Source of the DNA: Gemella cuniculi DSM 15828
GTDB lineage: Bacteria; Bacillota; Bacilli; Staphylococcales; Gemellaceae
Length of the DNA: 63,492 nucleotides
Direction: 5' to 3'
Assembly (NCBI RefSeq): GCF_000425665.1
Contig: NZ_AUDW01000017.1
Location: 1 to 63,492, forward strand
The position numbers were made by a program, and so were the translations under genes. The notes under the pieces are model-generated. The model was not told the DNA's origin. It searched no databases and saw only the letters and a program-made list of their open reading frames with translations. Below, piece after piece: positions 17,479 through 26,192 of the stretch (positions are counted from its first letter, which is position 1; the number at the start of each line of letters is the position of its first letter).

Positions 17479-18414
17479 ATGGATATAAAAAACTATAAAG
17501 GAGCTTGCTCTATTCCTCAGGATTTTGATACTTTTTGGGATGAAAAATTGGAATTTATAAACAAAGTTATCCTTGAATATGAGATAGAGAAGACGGAGTT
17601 TTCTAATTTTGAAAATGTGGAATATTATAATTTATATTTTAAAAGTTTCGATGGAGCAAGAATTTATGCGAAATATATAAAGCCAAAAACTAGCAAAAAA
17701 TGTCCAGCACTATTTTATTTTCATGGTTGTCCTGGATGTAATAGGAACTGGTTTGAAAAAACAGCTTATGCTTCTTTAGGGTACGCAGTGTTTGCTATGG
17801 ATTTTCGTGGACAAGGTGGTCGTAGTGAAGATATTGGTGGAGTGAAAGGTACCACAGTAGCAGGGCATGTAGTAGTTGGGATAGATGATGTACTAGATAA
17901 TATGATTTATATAAAAAATATTCTTGATATGTGTCTTCTTGTTCGCATCGCAAAAGAATTAGATGATATTGATGAAGATAATATTTCTTGTGCAGGAGGA
18001 TCGCAAGGTGGCGGTTTTTCTGTAATGTGTGCAGGTCTTAATCCAGATATAAAGAAATGTATAATTTTATATCCATTTTTATCTGACATGAAAAAAGTTT
18101 ATGATCTTGATTTGGATTTAATTGCTTACGAAAGTATAAGATATTATTCACGTTGGTTTAGTGCTACTGGAGCAAACGATGAAAGATTATTTAATAGACT
18201 AGCCTATTTTGATGCAAAAAATTTTGCACATAGAATTAAAGCGAAAGTGTTGTTTGGTGCTAGTAATATTGATATGATTTGTCCAATAGAAACGCAATTT
18301 TCTGTATATAATAATATGGATTGTGAAAAAGAATTGATACTTTATAAAAAATACGGTCATGAGAATATACCAGATTTTAATACTAAAACGGCAAAGTTTT
18401 TACTGGAGGATTAG
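17479..18414 (+). CDS. CE7-family acetyl esterase
   Basis: Deacetylase of carbohydrate esterase family 7 (acetyl-xylan esterase/cephalosporin-C deacetylase fold), 311 residues from the ATG at 17479, 9 nt behind AAGGAAG; an upstream in-frame TTG lies inside the RBS. RGQGGRSEDIGG is the CE7 signature. The triad is complete: Ser175 in GGSQGG, Asp265 in SNIDMICP and His294 in YGHEN. Placed after a sialic acid lyase, it could remove O-acetyl groups from sialic acids; from memory, pneumococcal nanA loci also carry CE7 genes. Three bases separate it from a degenerate paralog, so the two are co-translated. Confidence 0.85.
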   Translation: MDIKNYKGACSIPQDFDTFWDEKLEFINKVILEYEIEKTEFSNFENVEYYNLYFKSFDGARIYAKYIKPKTSKKCPALFYFHGCPGCNRNWFEKTAYASLGYAVFAMDFRGQGGRSEDIGGVKGTTVAGHVVVGIDDVLDNMIYIKNILDMCLLVRIAKELDDIDEDNISCAGGSQGGGFSVMCAGLNPDIKKCIILYPFLSDMKKVYDLDLDLIAYESIRYYSRWFSATGANDERLFNRLAYFDAKNFAHRIKAKVLFGASNIDMICPIETQFSVYNNMDCEKELILYKKYGHENIPDFNTKTAKFLLED

Positions 18415-18417
18415 AAA

Positions 18418-19254
18418 ATGAAATTAGATAAAAATAGAAAGTTTGAATATACAAAAATTAAAGTAGAAGACAATCATCCTAAGGCCGATTATTATAAGGT
18501 AAGATATAAAGCACAAGATGATTCAGAAATTTATGTAGAATTGTTAATACCTAAAGATAAGGTAGTTGGTGTATTTTTAGAACTTCCAGATTACAAAAGT
18601 TTTCCTAAAGATTATTTAAATCTAGGAAGATATTGCATTCTAAATTATGCGGTAGCCTCGCTCCATATAAGAGGACAAGCTGGGAAAAGTGAAAATAGAC
18701 AACCAGCATCTATTTATTTTCCATACTTAAACAATCAAGATAACGAGTTATATTACAATTTTGTTTATCAAGATGTAATAGATTTAGTAAAAATTTTAAG
18801 AGAAGAATTTCCTAAACTACCTATTAACATATTAGGTGTTGGGCAAGGAGCAGCATTAGGTATTGTTGCAAGTGCAATAACTCGTGAAATCGATAAATTA
18901 TTTATTTCTAATGCTAGTAACTGTGGTTTTGATATAATTTTCAACGACAATGGGGATACTGGAGTTTATGAATCAATTAGAGATTATAATCGAAATTATC
19001 CAGAAAAAGAACAAATTATGTTAGAGAAATTAGCTAAGATAGATATACTTAAATATGCTCCAGAAGTAAATGCAGAAGTTTATTATGGATATTCTCATTT
19101 AAATGTAAGAACACCGAAGAAATGCCAAGATAAATTACTTGAGTTGTTAAAAGATAAAGAAGTAGTTAACTACAGAAAATTTGAACATGAAGTATTGCAA
19201 GAACACTTCTTTGATGAATTTGTTTTAAAAAAATTAGGAATGGAAAATAACTAA
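18418..19254 (+). CDS. CE7-like paralog lacking catalytic Ser and Asp
   Basis: 278 residues, the same fold as its neighbour: RGQAGKSENR aligns with RGQGGRSED and YAPEVNAEVYYG with the equivalent strand. The nucleophile elbow reads GVGQGAALG, so the serine is replaced by Gly142. The acidic position reads HLNVRTP, with Asn229 for Asp. Only His257 (FEHE) survives. GGAGG lies 5 nt before the upstream stop and 12 nt before this ATG, so translation is coupled. It is an intact, in-frame gene, which argues for a maintained role such as a partner subunit or carbohydrate binding rather than simple decay. No esterase activity is expected. Confidence 0.75.
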   Translation: MKLDKNRKFEYTKIKVEDNHPKADYYKVRYKAQDDSEIYVELLIPKDKVVGVFLELPDYKSFPKDYLNLGRYCILNYAVASLHIRGQAGKSENRQPASIYFPYLNNQDNELYYNFVYQDVIDLVKILREEFPKLPINILGVGQGAALGIVASAITREIDKLFISNASNCGFDIIFNDNGDTGVYESIRDYNRNYPEKEQIMLEKLAKIDILKYAPEVNAEVYYGYSHLNVRTPKKCQDKLLELLKDKEVVNYRKFEHEVLQEHFFDEFVLKKLGMENN

Positions 19255-19326
19255 TTAAGAATATTATGAAAGACCAGGAAGTTTAGCAGACTATTCAAAT
19301 TGAGTAAGGGGAAAAATTGAAATAAA

Positions 19327-19373
19327 AAAATCCGAGATTTTCGAATTTTCACTCGATTTTCTCGGAATTTTTT
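19327..19373. terminator. Terminator between the CE7 pair and tlpA
   Basis: CCGAGA (19332-19337) and TCTCGG (19360-19365) with an inner TCGA / TCGA pairing and flanking A and T runs. It serves convergent transcripts. Confidence 0.65.
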
Positions 19374-19520
19374 GAGGCTTTTGAATAAGACTTTTTTCCT
19401 TTTTGTCTTTTTAATATTGATTTTGTTAAATGCTAAAAAAATTATGCAGAGAAAAGCTAACTTTTTTAACACAGTATATTTACGGTTATACTTTTAATAG
19501 ACAAAATAGTATTAATATTT

Positions 19521-20102
19521 TTATTTTAGATTATCAATTTCTTTTTCTAAGTTTTCTGTGCTAATCATACCAACAATTTTTTTCGCAATAGTTCCATCGC
19601 TATTGATAAAAATATGTGTTGGGAACGAACGAATGTTATAGTTGGTAATAAACCTATCATTTACATCAAATAAAATAGGGTAAGTTATTCCAAGTTCGTT
19701 AGCTTTTTCCAAAATAGTAACCTTATCCTTATCCGCTGGATTTTGATTTTTAAAAATCTCATCCTTGGGTGATGTCATAGAAAGAAAAATAAAATCTTTT
19801 CTATCTTTTAATTTTTGATAAGTTTTTTCAAGTTCAGGAATTTCATTAAGACATGGTTTACACCAACTAGCCCACATGTTGATATAAACTTTTTTTCCTT
19901 TATAATCGTTGAGTGTGATAGTTTTGCCTTCGCTATCCATTGCACTGAAATTATAAGCTGTAACAGTTTTATTCTCTCCACTTTGAGAGTTAGAGCTGTT
20001 TGAATTATTAGAACTATCCGAGTTAGATGAATTTTTTGTAGAACAAGCCGTTAAAGCCAACACTCCACAAAGAAAAATAGAAAGTAATGCTAATTTTTTC
20101 AT
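19521..20102 (-). CDS. TlpA/ResA-type thioredoxin lipoprotein
   Basis: Membrane-anchored thiol-disulfide protein, 193 residues. Lipobox LTAC with Cys20, a Ser/Asn tether of 20-odd residues, then an AhpC/TSA-Redoxin-like thioredoxin fold. The active site is WCKPC with Cys81 and Cys84, and a cis-proline region SFPTHIFI follows. It should reduce disulfides outside the membrane using electrons from CcdA, whose gene lies 141 nt upstream in the same direction. In pneumococcus a similar lipoprotein and CcdA feed a surface methionine sulfoxide reductase; no msr gene is seen here. GGAGG precedes the ATG. Confidence 0.9.
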   Translation of the reverse strand: MKKLALLSIFLCGVLALTACSTKNSSNSDSSNNSNSSNSQSGENKTVTAYNFSAMDSEGKTITLNDYKGKKVYINMWASWCKPCLNEIPELEKTYQKLKDRKDFIFLSMTSPKDEIFKNQNPADKDKVTILEKANELGITYPILFDVNDRFITNYNIRSFPTHIFINSDGTIAKKIVGMISTENLEKEIDNLK

Positions 20103-20243
20103 ATTTTAGACCTCCGAATACATGTTAAAATACATTTAATTAAAATACTTCGTAAATAACAGTAAATTGTTTATTATAAATTAAAGTAAGGAAAACAGCA
20201 TTAAGCTTTTATGTTGAAATTGCTAATTGCTACTTTAATAAGT

Positions 20244-20966
20244 TTAACTAAAGTATCTCATAATACTAACAAATGAACCACTTAAAATTAAAATACCAAT
20301 AACAATTAAAATGACACCTGAGATAATTTGGGTATATTTTAAAATATTAGTATTGTTTTTAAAAATAGTGAGTAGTTTTGATGCGAAAAATGCCACTAGG
20401 ATAAATGGCAAAATAAAACCTAAGCAATAAACTAAAACTAAAACAATGCTCATTATTCCTACATGGCTTGAAGCATATAGAAATACACTTGCTAAAATAG
20501 GGCCTATACAAGGTGTCCAAGAAAAACTAAAGGTAAAGCCCATCAGAAATGCTAAAATAGGTGTAGTTTTTCCATTTTTTCTTTTTACCCTATTTTTTAT
20601 AGAAAATTCTTGCTTTAGGAAATTAATTTTGAAAATACCTAGTTGTAAAAACCCCATAAAAATAATAAGTACGCCACTAATAATTTGTAAAGTTTTTATA
20701 TTTTCGTTAAGAAAAATGCTAATAAAATTCGTAGCAAAAGCTAGAATAAAAAATGTAGAACAAATACCTAAAACAAAAAACAAAGTATTCGTAATGGTAT
20801 TTCGTTTATTAAAAGTTAATTCTCCACGTTCATTTTGTTCTTTCTTACCAGCAAGAATACCAATGTAAATAGGTAAAATAGGTATAACACATGGAGAAAG
20901 AAATGATAATATTCCTTCTAAAAAAAGAAGAAACACCTTAACGTTAGAAGTAGCTAAATCTGCCAT
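20244..20966 (-). CDS. ccdA: CcdA-type thiol-disulfide transmembrane carrier
   Basis: Integral membrane protein of 240 residues with six predicted helices. It carries the two family cysteines: Cys26 in SPCVIP (helix 1) and Cys153 in SWTPCIGP (helix 4). It moves reducing power from cytosolic thioredoxin to extracellular thioredoxin-like partners. It is the first gene of the pair with the TlpA lipoprotein, with AAAGGAG before the ATG. No cytochrome c genes are in view, so the role is probably thiol repair of surface proteins rather than cytochrome maturation. Confidence 0.9.
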   Translation of the reverse strand: MADLATSNVKVFLLFLEGILSFLSPCVIPILPIYIGILAGKKEQNERGELTFNKRNTITNTLFFVLGICSTFFILAFATNFISIFLNENIKTLQIISGVLIIFMGFLQLGIFKINFLKQEFSIKNRVKRKNGKTTPILAFLMGFTFSFSWTPCIGPILASVFLYASSHVGIMSIVLVLVYCLGFILPFILVAFFASKLLTIFKNNTNILKYTQIISGVILIVIGILILSGSFVSIMRYFS

Positions 20967-21430
20967 AAGTACTCCTTTGAAACAATTTTTTGTAATTTTT
21001 ACTTTTATAAGTATTGAAAAATATTGAATGAAAATAGTGGAAAAACTAGATTCAATAATAATTACAGATAAATAATAAAGAAAAATTTACAGATTAACTA
21101 TATAATAAAACGTTTCAATTCGTAATGCAATAAAAAAGACTTAGTATAATAAAACAAGTTGCGGATAAAAAATAGAAGTGAGAAAAATTTATAATTTCTT
21201 AAGAAAGTTTTTGGTGAGTGATTCATAATCAGGAAGAATAATATTTAACATAAAATATAAAATTTTTTCGTAAGTGTTTGGTGAAAATGAGTTAATTAGA
21301 ATCGCATATTTGAAAATAACAAACAACATTATTAAAAAAATTGTAAAAGTTTTAAAGACGAGAAGAAACTGATAGGTTGGTGTTTATTCTATCCATAAAG
21401 GTTATCTTTATAAAAATTACGAAAGTAAAT
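20967..21430. other. Intergenic region left of the LysM gene promoter
   Basis: About 460 nt, AT-rich. It must hold the ccdA promoter on the minus strand, but I cannot choose one. A TATAAT at 21145-21150 on the plus strand lacks a good -35. No coding frame with an RBS was found. Confidence 0.3.
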
Positions 21431-21456
21431 CAATGTAACAGACGTTTATCACTATT

Positions 21457-21506
21457 ATTACAAAAAGGTTACAGCTATTGAAAAAGTTATTTTTACATCA
21501 TATAAT
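21457..21506 (+). promoter_or_regulatory. LysM-hydrolase promoter with a WalR-type site
   Basis: TTGAAA (21478-21483) and TATAAT (21501-21506) with a 17-bp spacer. Four bases upstream of the -35 is ATTACA-AAAAG-GTTACA (21457-21473). Read on the minus strand this is TGTAAC-N5-TGTAAT, an exact match to the WalR/YycF consensus TGTWAH-N5-TGTWAH. The position is right for activation. An isolated TGTAAC half-site lies at 21434-21439. The transcript would have a leader of about 150 nt. Confidence 0.75.
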
Positions 21507-21663
21507 GGTATTACGTCAAAATGAGAAAAGTATATCGACGTAGTAAATTGATAATTAATAGTATTTATAGAAATAGAAGTTTTGGAAAACAAAGAATACA
21601 ATTTAGTATTTTTTTGAAGAGTTGAGAAGCTCAAAATTGAATTTGAAGGAGACTATATTATAA

Positions 21664-22623
21664 ATGAGTAAATTACACAAGTTAGTAGCAACAACAGCAA
21701 TCGTATCAACAGTGGCATTTGGATTAGCACAAGTGGCTGATGCTGACACTTATACAATTAAAAAAGGTGATACTCTTTGGGATATCGCAATAAACAATGG
21801 AACAACAGTTGATCAGCTTATGCGTGATAATAATTTAACAAGTTCTTTAATCTTCCCAGGAGATAAATTAACTTATAATGCAACTGTAGAACAAGTAGCA
21901 CAAGCGAAAACAGAAGGTTATTACACAGTTGTATTAGGCGATACTTTAGGGAAAGTAGCATCTAAGTTTGGTGTTTCTGTAGACCAACTTGTAAAATTAA
22001 ACAATGTACAAAACCCTAACTTAATTTTTGTAGGAGAAGTATTGAAAATTAATGAAACTGCACCTAAAACTGCAGAAGTAGCTAAGGAAACTCCAAAAGC
22101 AGAAACTAAAAAAGAAGAAGCGAAAGCTCCAGCGAAAACTGAAGCACCAAAAGCAGAAACTAAGAAGGTAGAAACTCCAAAAGCAGAAACTAAACCAGCT
22201 ACAACAACTCAAACAGTTGCTCAAGCACCAACTGCTCCAGCAGTAACAAAAACTGTAGCACCAGCACCAGCAGCTACTACACAAGTAGCATCATCTAACA
22301 AGGGTGCAGCGATTTATCAAGCGGCTTTAGCACAATTAGGAAGATACCAAGATTGTACAATGCTTGTAACGAACGCTCTTAAAGCTGTAGGAATTAACTT
22401 CCACGATTGGCCAGCAGGATACATGAGTTTAGGAACAGTGATTCCGGCTTCTCAAGCACAACCTGGAGACTTGATTTACTATGCAAACGGTGGAATGGGA
22501 TTAGCTCATATTGCAGTTTATGCTGGTAACGGACAAGCTATCCATGGTGGATGGAATGGTAACCAAACAGTAGTTAACACTGCATACCTAGGAAGCGGTC
22601 CTGTATTTATCAGAGTAAGATAA
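21664..22623 (+). CDS. Secreted LysM-NlpC/P60-like peptidoglycan hydrolase
   Basis: 319 residues. Sec signal peptide to about residue 27 (VADA), two LysM peptidoglycan-binding domains (about 29-71 and 86-129), a Lys/Ala/Pro/Thr/Glu-rich linker with repeated PKAETK units (134-210), and a C-terminal NlpC/P60-type papain-like domain. Catalytic Cys231 stands in QDCTMLVTNAL, with His282 in LAHIAVYAG as the base and His294 in IHGGWN as the probable polar third residue. It should cut peptide stems in the wall during growth or separation. The perfect WalR-type site at its promoter places it in the regulon of the WalRK system encoded 4 kb downstream. GAAGGAGA precedes the ATG. Confidence 0.9.
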   Translation: MSKLHKLVATTAIVSTVAFGLAQVADADTYTIKKGDTLWDIAINNGTTVDQLMRDNNLTSSLIFPGDKLTYNATVEQVAQAKTEGYYTVVLGDTLGKVASKFGVSVDQLVKLNNVQNPNLIFVGEVLKINETAPKTAEVAKETPKAETKKEEAKAPAKTEAPKAETKKVETPKAETKPATTTQTVAQAPTAPAVTKTVAPAPAATTQVASSNKGAAIYQAALAQLGRYQDCTMLVTNALKAVGINFHDWPAGYMSLGTVIPASQAQPGDLIYYANGGMGLAHIAVYAGNGQAIHGGWNGNQTVVNTAYLGSGPVFIRVR

Positions 22624-22642
22624 TAAAAAGTATAAAAAATTG

Positions 22643-22678
22643 AAAACACCTTAAACGTAGAGTTTAGGGTGTTTTTTA
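22643..22678 (+). terminator. Terminator of the LysM hydrolase gene
   Basis: AACACCTTAAAC / GTTTAGGGTGTT stem with loop GTAGA and a T-run. Confidence 0.85.
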
Positions 22679-23200
22679 TTGAATGATATTAATTAACATA
22701 TAGGAGAAAAGTATAATTTTGGTTTCTACAAAACTGTGTGATCTGAACTTACAAATTTAACTTGGTTTGAGAGATATGTAAATTTTTTAGAATAACAGCT
22801 AGGTATATAATTAATAAATTTAAGTATATACATTCTGAAAGAAACTTGAAAAAGAAAAAAGTCTTATTATTCTAAGGATTAACTTTAAGAATATTGTTCA
22901 AATCGTTGTGTTTATTGCATTAACGGGATATGTGTGCATCATACTTCAAAAAACTAGAGTTTTTATTATTTAAATACCTTTCTTGATTTAAGAATTATTA
23001 TCTAAGTTTTATTTCTTAATGAATGTTAATTTTTTGTAGTATATTTAGTATAAGGGTATGTTTTTTAGAAAAAAAGGGGAAAATTAATAAAACTTATTTC
23101 AGAAAAGTGCGATTTTGTTATTTCACTTCTTTATGAATTTATAGTATTAGAATAAAAGAACAAAGATAAGTATAAATTTTAAGGAAATTCTAATCTATGT
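22679..23200. other. Intergenic, no gene recognised
   Basis: Roughly 520 nt of AT-rich sequence. A short open stretch around 22850-22980 translates to a hydrophobic stretch (NIVQIVVFIALTGYVCII) but has no start codon or RBS, so I do not call it. No promoter or RNA structure stands out. Confidence 0.3.
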
Positions 23201-23241
23201 AACCTTCAATAAAACAGATTAGATTGTTTTATTGAGGTTTT
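23201..23241. terminator. Hairpin left of the flavodoxin gene
   Basis: AACCTTCAATAAAACA pairs with TGTTTTATTGAGGTTT around loop GATTAGAT. Its U-tract is better on the plus strand. It may end the leftward flavodoxin transcript or an unannotated rightward one. Confidence 0.5.
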
Positions 23242-23327
23242 GGTTAAAAGTTCAAGTTTGATGGGAATACATATCTTACTTTTTTTGGAAATTAAAATTA
23301 AACTATGTAAGATTCGGAACTTTTTTG

Positions 23328-23876
23328 TTAACTCTTTTTAATTTGTAGATTTAAAAATTCTCTAAAACATTTTTTTGCATCAGCTAAATCTTTTGCATCG
23401 GGATGAGATTTAGACTCTTTTACCATTTCTACTAGATCGGGCGTTACCTTATGGATAAAATTAGGATCTTTCCAAGATAAAACTTTAAACACTATTAGAA
23501 TTTTTGGATCTATTTTTCCTTGACAGACAAAGGTTTTTAAGATTTTATTATTTCTCTCTTTCATAAATTTTATGTAGTTATTTATAGAGTCATCTGCATG
23601 ATAATGCTCACGAGGAACGCCGCATGTTAAAAATAATGCAACATTTTTATTTTTTATCTCTTGAGTATCAATGAAGTTTTGCATATTTTTATTTGCATTA
23701 GTTTTATCAGTCCATGCTCCTAAAATATATAAGTCATAATTTTCTTGTAGTTTAACTTTTTGTTTTTTTATATTAATAAAATTAACATCGGCAAGATTTT
23801 TGATTTCTTCGTAGATAGCTTCGGCTACTTTTTTTGTATTTTTTGTTTTGCTAGAGTAGGCTAATAATATTTTCAT
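23328..23876 (-). CDS. Cytosolic flavodoxin-family protein
   Basis: 182 residues with an N-terminal FMN loop LLAYSSKTKNTKKVAEAIYEE, a YILGAWTDKTNANKNMQNFI segment for the flavin ring and a LTCGVP third-loop region. No signal sequence. The C-terminal 60 residues are longer than in a minimal flavodoxin. Its gene stands alone, with GGAGGTAA before the ATG. It might be a flavodoxin-type NAD(P)H:quinone reductase partner or an electron donor to an unlinked enzyme; nothing nearby decides this. Confidence 0.75.
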   Translation of the reverse strand: MKILLAYSSKTKNTKKVAEAIYEEIKNLADVNFINIKKQKVKLQENYDLYILGAWTDKTNANKNMQNFIDTQEIKNKNVALFLTCGVPREHYHADDSINNYIKFMKERNNKILKTFVCQGKIDPKILIVFKVLSWKDPNFIHKVTPDLVEMVKESKSHPDAKDLADAKKCFREFLNLQIKKS

Positions 23877-24080
23877 AAATTACCTCCGTATATTTCTAGT
23901 AAAATTATATCAAAAAATTAAAAAATTATATAGTATTAGTATTAATATATATTTTTTTCATCTTTGTAGGTATAACAACTTTTTTAAGATAAGTGCTGAT
24001 TTAAAAGGTATTTTGAAAGTTGTATATTGTCTTAAATTGTAGTATTATAGAGTTGAGTAAGATTAAGGAGTTGTTTTTTT

Positions 24081-25085
24081 GTGGAAAAAGATTTTGATGT
24101 AACTAGTAATGCTTCGTTTATTGTATATAGAATAGAGATGTTAAATAAAATTAAAGCACCTAGAAGATTTATTTATGAATATATTGAACTTCAAAAGAAA
24201 GTAGGGAAGTTTCCTAATGAATTGGAGTTTTTGAGTAGCTTTTATGATAATAAAACAGGGAGCAGTGGGAGTTTTTTTCGAAATACAAAGTTAGATAATT
24301 ATATTCTAGCGTACACTGGAACAAATTTTTATTTTGACAGAGAAAAAGATATGTATGCAGATGTAGTTGGTATTTGTCTAGGGCAAGGTGAACATTATAC
24401 CCCTTGTTATAGATTTTATAAAAGAATGGTTAAAAAGTATGGGGATAATGTTATTTTAACAGGTCATTCATTAGGTGGAAATATTGCCCAAAGGGTAGCT
24501 TTGGAATATAATGTGCAAGAAACAGTTGTTTATAATGCAGCACCTCTTTATTTAGTTGATGGTATTGATATTTTCATGAATAAAGAAGATGATAATCTTC
24601 TGTACAAAGAACGAATGACCAAATATAGAAGAAATATTAACAAAATTTATAAAAAACAGCAGAAGTTTACAGGTTGTGTTAAGAGAATAGTTTCTGAAAA
24701 TGATGTTTTTACCCGAATTGCGGAGTTGCTAGGGATAGGGTATTACATAGGGGATGAATATATTATAAAAGAGGCTGGGATGCATGGCATAAAAAGTTTC
24801 TTAGGAGTTCATCAAACAACACTTAGTTCTTTGTTTGGGGGAGAAGCTGAAATGAGTGAGTATTTGTCATCCGAGTACAAAGAATTTTCTTTAGAAGAAA
24901 TAAGTTTACTTAGAATTTTTTCAAAAGGGATAATTAATTCGTTAGAAGGGCAATTAAAAACAACTTTGAAAAGCCAAACAATGCTAAATAATCTTAATAA
25001 AAACCCATACAAGGTGAATTTTGAAAAGTTTTTAACACAACTATTAGAGAAAATCGAAGAACAAAAACAAGAAAAGTTGGAGTAG
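24081..25085 (+). CDS. Lipase-like alpha/beta-hydrolase (DUF2974-type)
   Basis: 334 residues from a GTG start at 24081, 10 nt behind AAGGAG. It has the lipase elbow TGHSLGGNIAQRVALEY with Ser130 as nucleophile, preceded by ILAYTGTNFYFDREKDMYAD, a pattern of class 3/Mbeg1-like lipases. No signal peptide or membrane helix is seen, so it is cytosolic or leaves by a non-Sec route. The last 80 residues are charged and helical. Substrate unknown. The stop codon lies in the stem region of its own terminator. Confidence 0.7.
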   Translation: MEKDFDVTSNASFIVYRIEMLNKIKAPRRFIYEYIELQKKVGKFPNELEFLSSFYDNKTGSSGSFFRNTKLDNYILAYTGTNFYFDREKDMYADVVGICLGQGEHYTPCYRFYKRMVKKYGDNVILTGHSLGGNIAQRVALEYNVQETVVYNAAPLYLVDGIDIFMNKEDDNLLYKERMTKYRRNINKIYKKQQKFTGCVKRIVSENDVFTRIAELLGIGYYIGDEYIIKEAGMHGIKSFLGVHQTTLSSLFGGEAEMSEYLSSEYKEFSLEEISLLRIFSKGIINSLEGQLKTTLKSQTMLNNLNKNPYKVNFEKFLTQLLEKIEEQKQEKLE

Positions 25086-25101
25086 TTAAGCCAACTTTTT
25101 T
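25074..25101 (+). terminator. Terminator of the lipase-like gene
   Basis: AAGTTGG (25074-25080) / CCAACTT (25091-25097) followed by T5. The loop contains the gene's stop codon. Confidence 0.75.
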
Positions 25102-25255
25102 ATTTGTTAGGGCTATGCTAGGAATATTTCTTAAATTTTTTATTGTATTGTAAAAACTAGAATGGTAAATTTTGGAATTTGAAAAGAATTTTAGAGATTA
25201 AAAATTATAGTTTTTATTAAAATATAATTTAAAAATTTATTAACATAGTTCATTA

Positions 25256-25284
25256 CTGAAAAAAAAATAAAAAGATGATATAAT
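25256..25284 (+). promoter_or_regulatory. Possible walR promoter
   Basis: An extended -10, TGATATAAT (25276-25284), with CTGAAA at 25256-25261 as a weak -35 at 17 bp. The leader to walR would be about 195 nt. No WalR consensus site is next to it. Confidence 0.4.
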
Positions 25285-25487
25285 ATTATCAGTTCTATGT
25301 ACAACAAAATCATAATAAAAATTTTTAAGGGATATAATTTTATAGAAAAGTATAAAGAAATTAAATGTTGTAGATTTGTAAAAGAGCTAGTATTTAGATT
25401 AATATTTAACAATAAGAATTTATAAGATATGTACTAACTTTTTAAATATTGTGAAGTTTTGTGTACAGGGGTAAGGAGGAATTAGAA

Positions 25488-26192
25488 ATGGCAGACTATA
25501 AAATATTAGTTGTTGATGATGAAGAACCAATAGCAAAAATTTTGGACTTCAATTTAAAAAAAGAAGGATATGAAGTTATAGTTGCTAATGATGGAGAAAA
25601 AGCGGTAGAGCTTGCATTTAGTGAGAATCCTGATTTAATTCTTTTGGATCTTATGTTGCCGAAAAAAGATGGAATGGAAGTTTGTCGTGAAGTTCGTGCG
25701 AAAAAAAATATTCCTATAATTATGTTAACGGCAAAAAATAGTGAAATAGATAAAGTATTAGGATTGGAATTTGGTGCAGATGACTATGTAACCAAACCTT
25801 TTTCTACAAGAGAACTAATGGCACGTGTTAAAGTAAATTTACGACGTGTTACTAAGCAGCTTGAAGAAAAGGAAGAACAGAAAACAAGTAATGAACTAGT
25901 AATAAAAGACATAGTGATTTATCCTGAAGCATATATAATTAAGAAAAATGGTGAAGAAGTAGATTTAACGAGGCGAGAATTTGATTTATTCTACTATCTT
26001 GCGAGGCATCGTGGGCAAGTGTTGACACGTGAAAATCTTCTACAGACAGTTTGGGGATATGACTATTTTGGTGATGTAAGAACAGTTGATGTAACTGTAA
26101 GACGTCTTCGAGAAAAGGTAGAAGAGGATTCTTCGCAACCAGAGTATATTATGACACGTAGAGGTGTGGGATATTTTATAGGAGATGAGTAA
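25488..26192 (+). CDS. walR: Response regulator WalR (YycF/VicR)
   Basis: OmpR/PhoB-family regulator, 234 residues from the ATG at 25488, 7 nt behind AAGGAGGA; an upstream in-frame TTG/GTG is not used. Receiver domain 1-120 with the phospho-acceptor Asp54 in LILLDLMLP, acidic pair Asp10/Asp11 and Lys in VTKPFS. Winged-helix DNA-binding domain from about 135, with [14 protein letters not shown] and [13 protein letters not shown]. It controls cell-wall hydrolase genes in Bacilli and is usually essential. Its stop overlaps the walK start by one base. A matching target site sits in front of the LysM hydrolase at 21.5 kb. Confidence 0.95.
   Translation: MADYKILVVDDEEPIAKILDFNLKKEGYEVIVANDGEKAVELAFSENPDLILLDLMLPKKDGMEVCREVRAKKNIPIIMLTAKNSEIDKVLGLEFGADDYVTKPFSTRELMARVKVNLRRVTKQLEEKEEQKTSNELVIKDIVIYPEAYIIKKNGEEVDLTRREFDLFYYLARHRGQVLTRENLLQTVWGYDYFGDVRTVDVTVRRLREKVEEDSSQPEYIMTRRGVGYFIGDE

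Noticed and set aside
19251-19472. 73-codon minus-strand frame between the CE7 pair and tlpA
   Set aside because: It runs through the terminator hairpin, has no RBS and is Lys/Phe/Leu-biased as expected of AT-rich noise.
22021-22284. Cysteine/serine-rich frame opposite the LysM-hydrolase linker
   Set aside because: Mirror of the Lys/Ala/Pro/Thr repeat region of the sense gene; no RBS.
22850-22985. Hydrophobic peptide frame in the intergenic region
   Set aside because: Has a membrane-like stretch but no start codon and no ribosome site.
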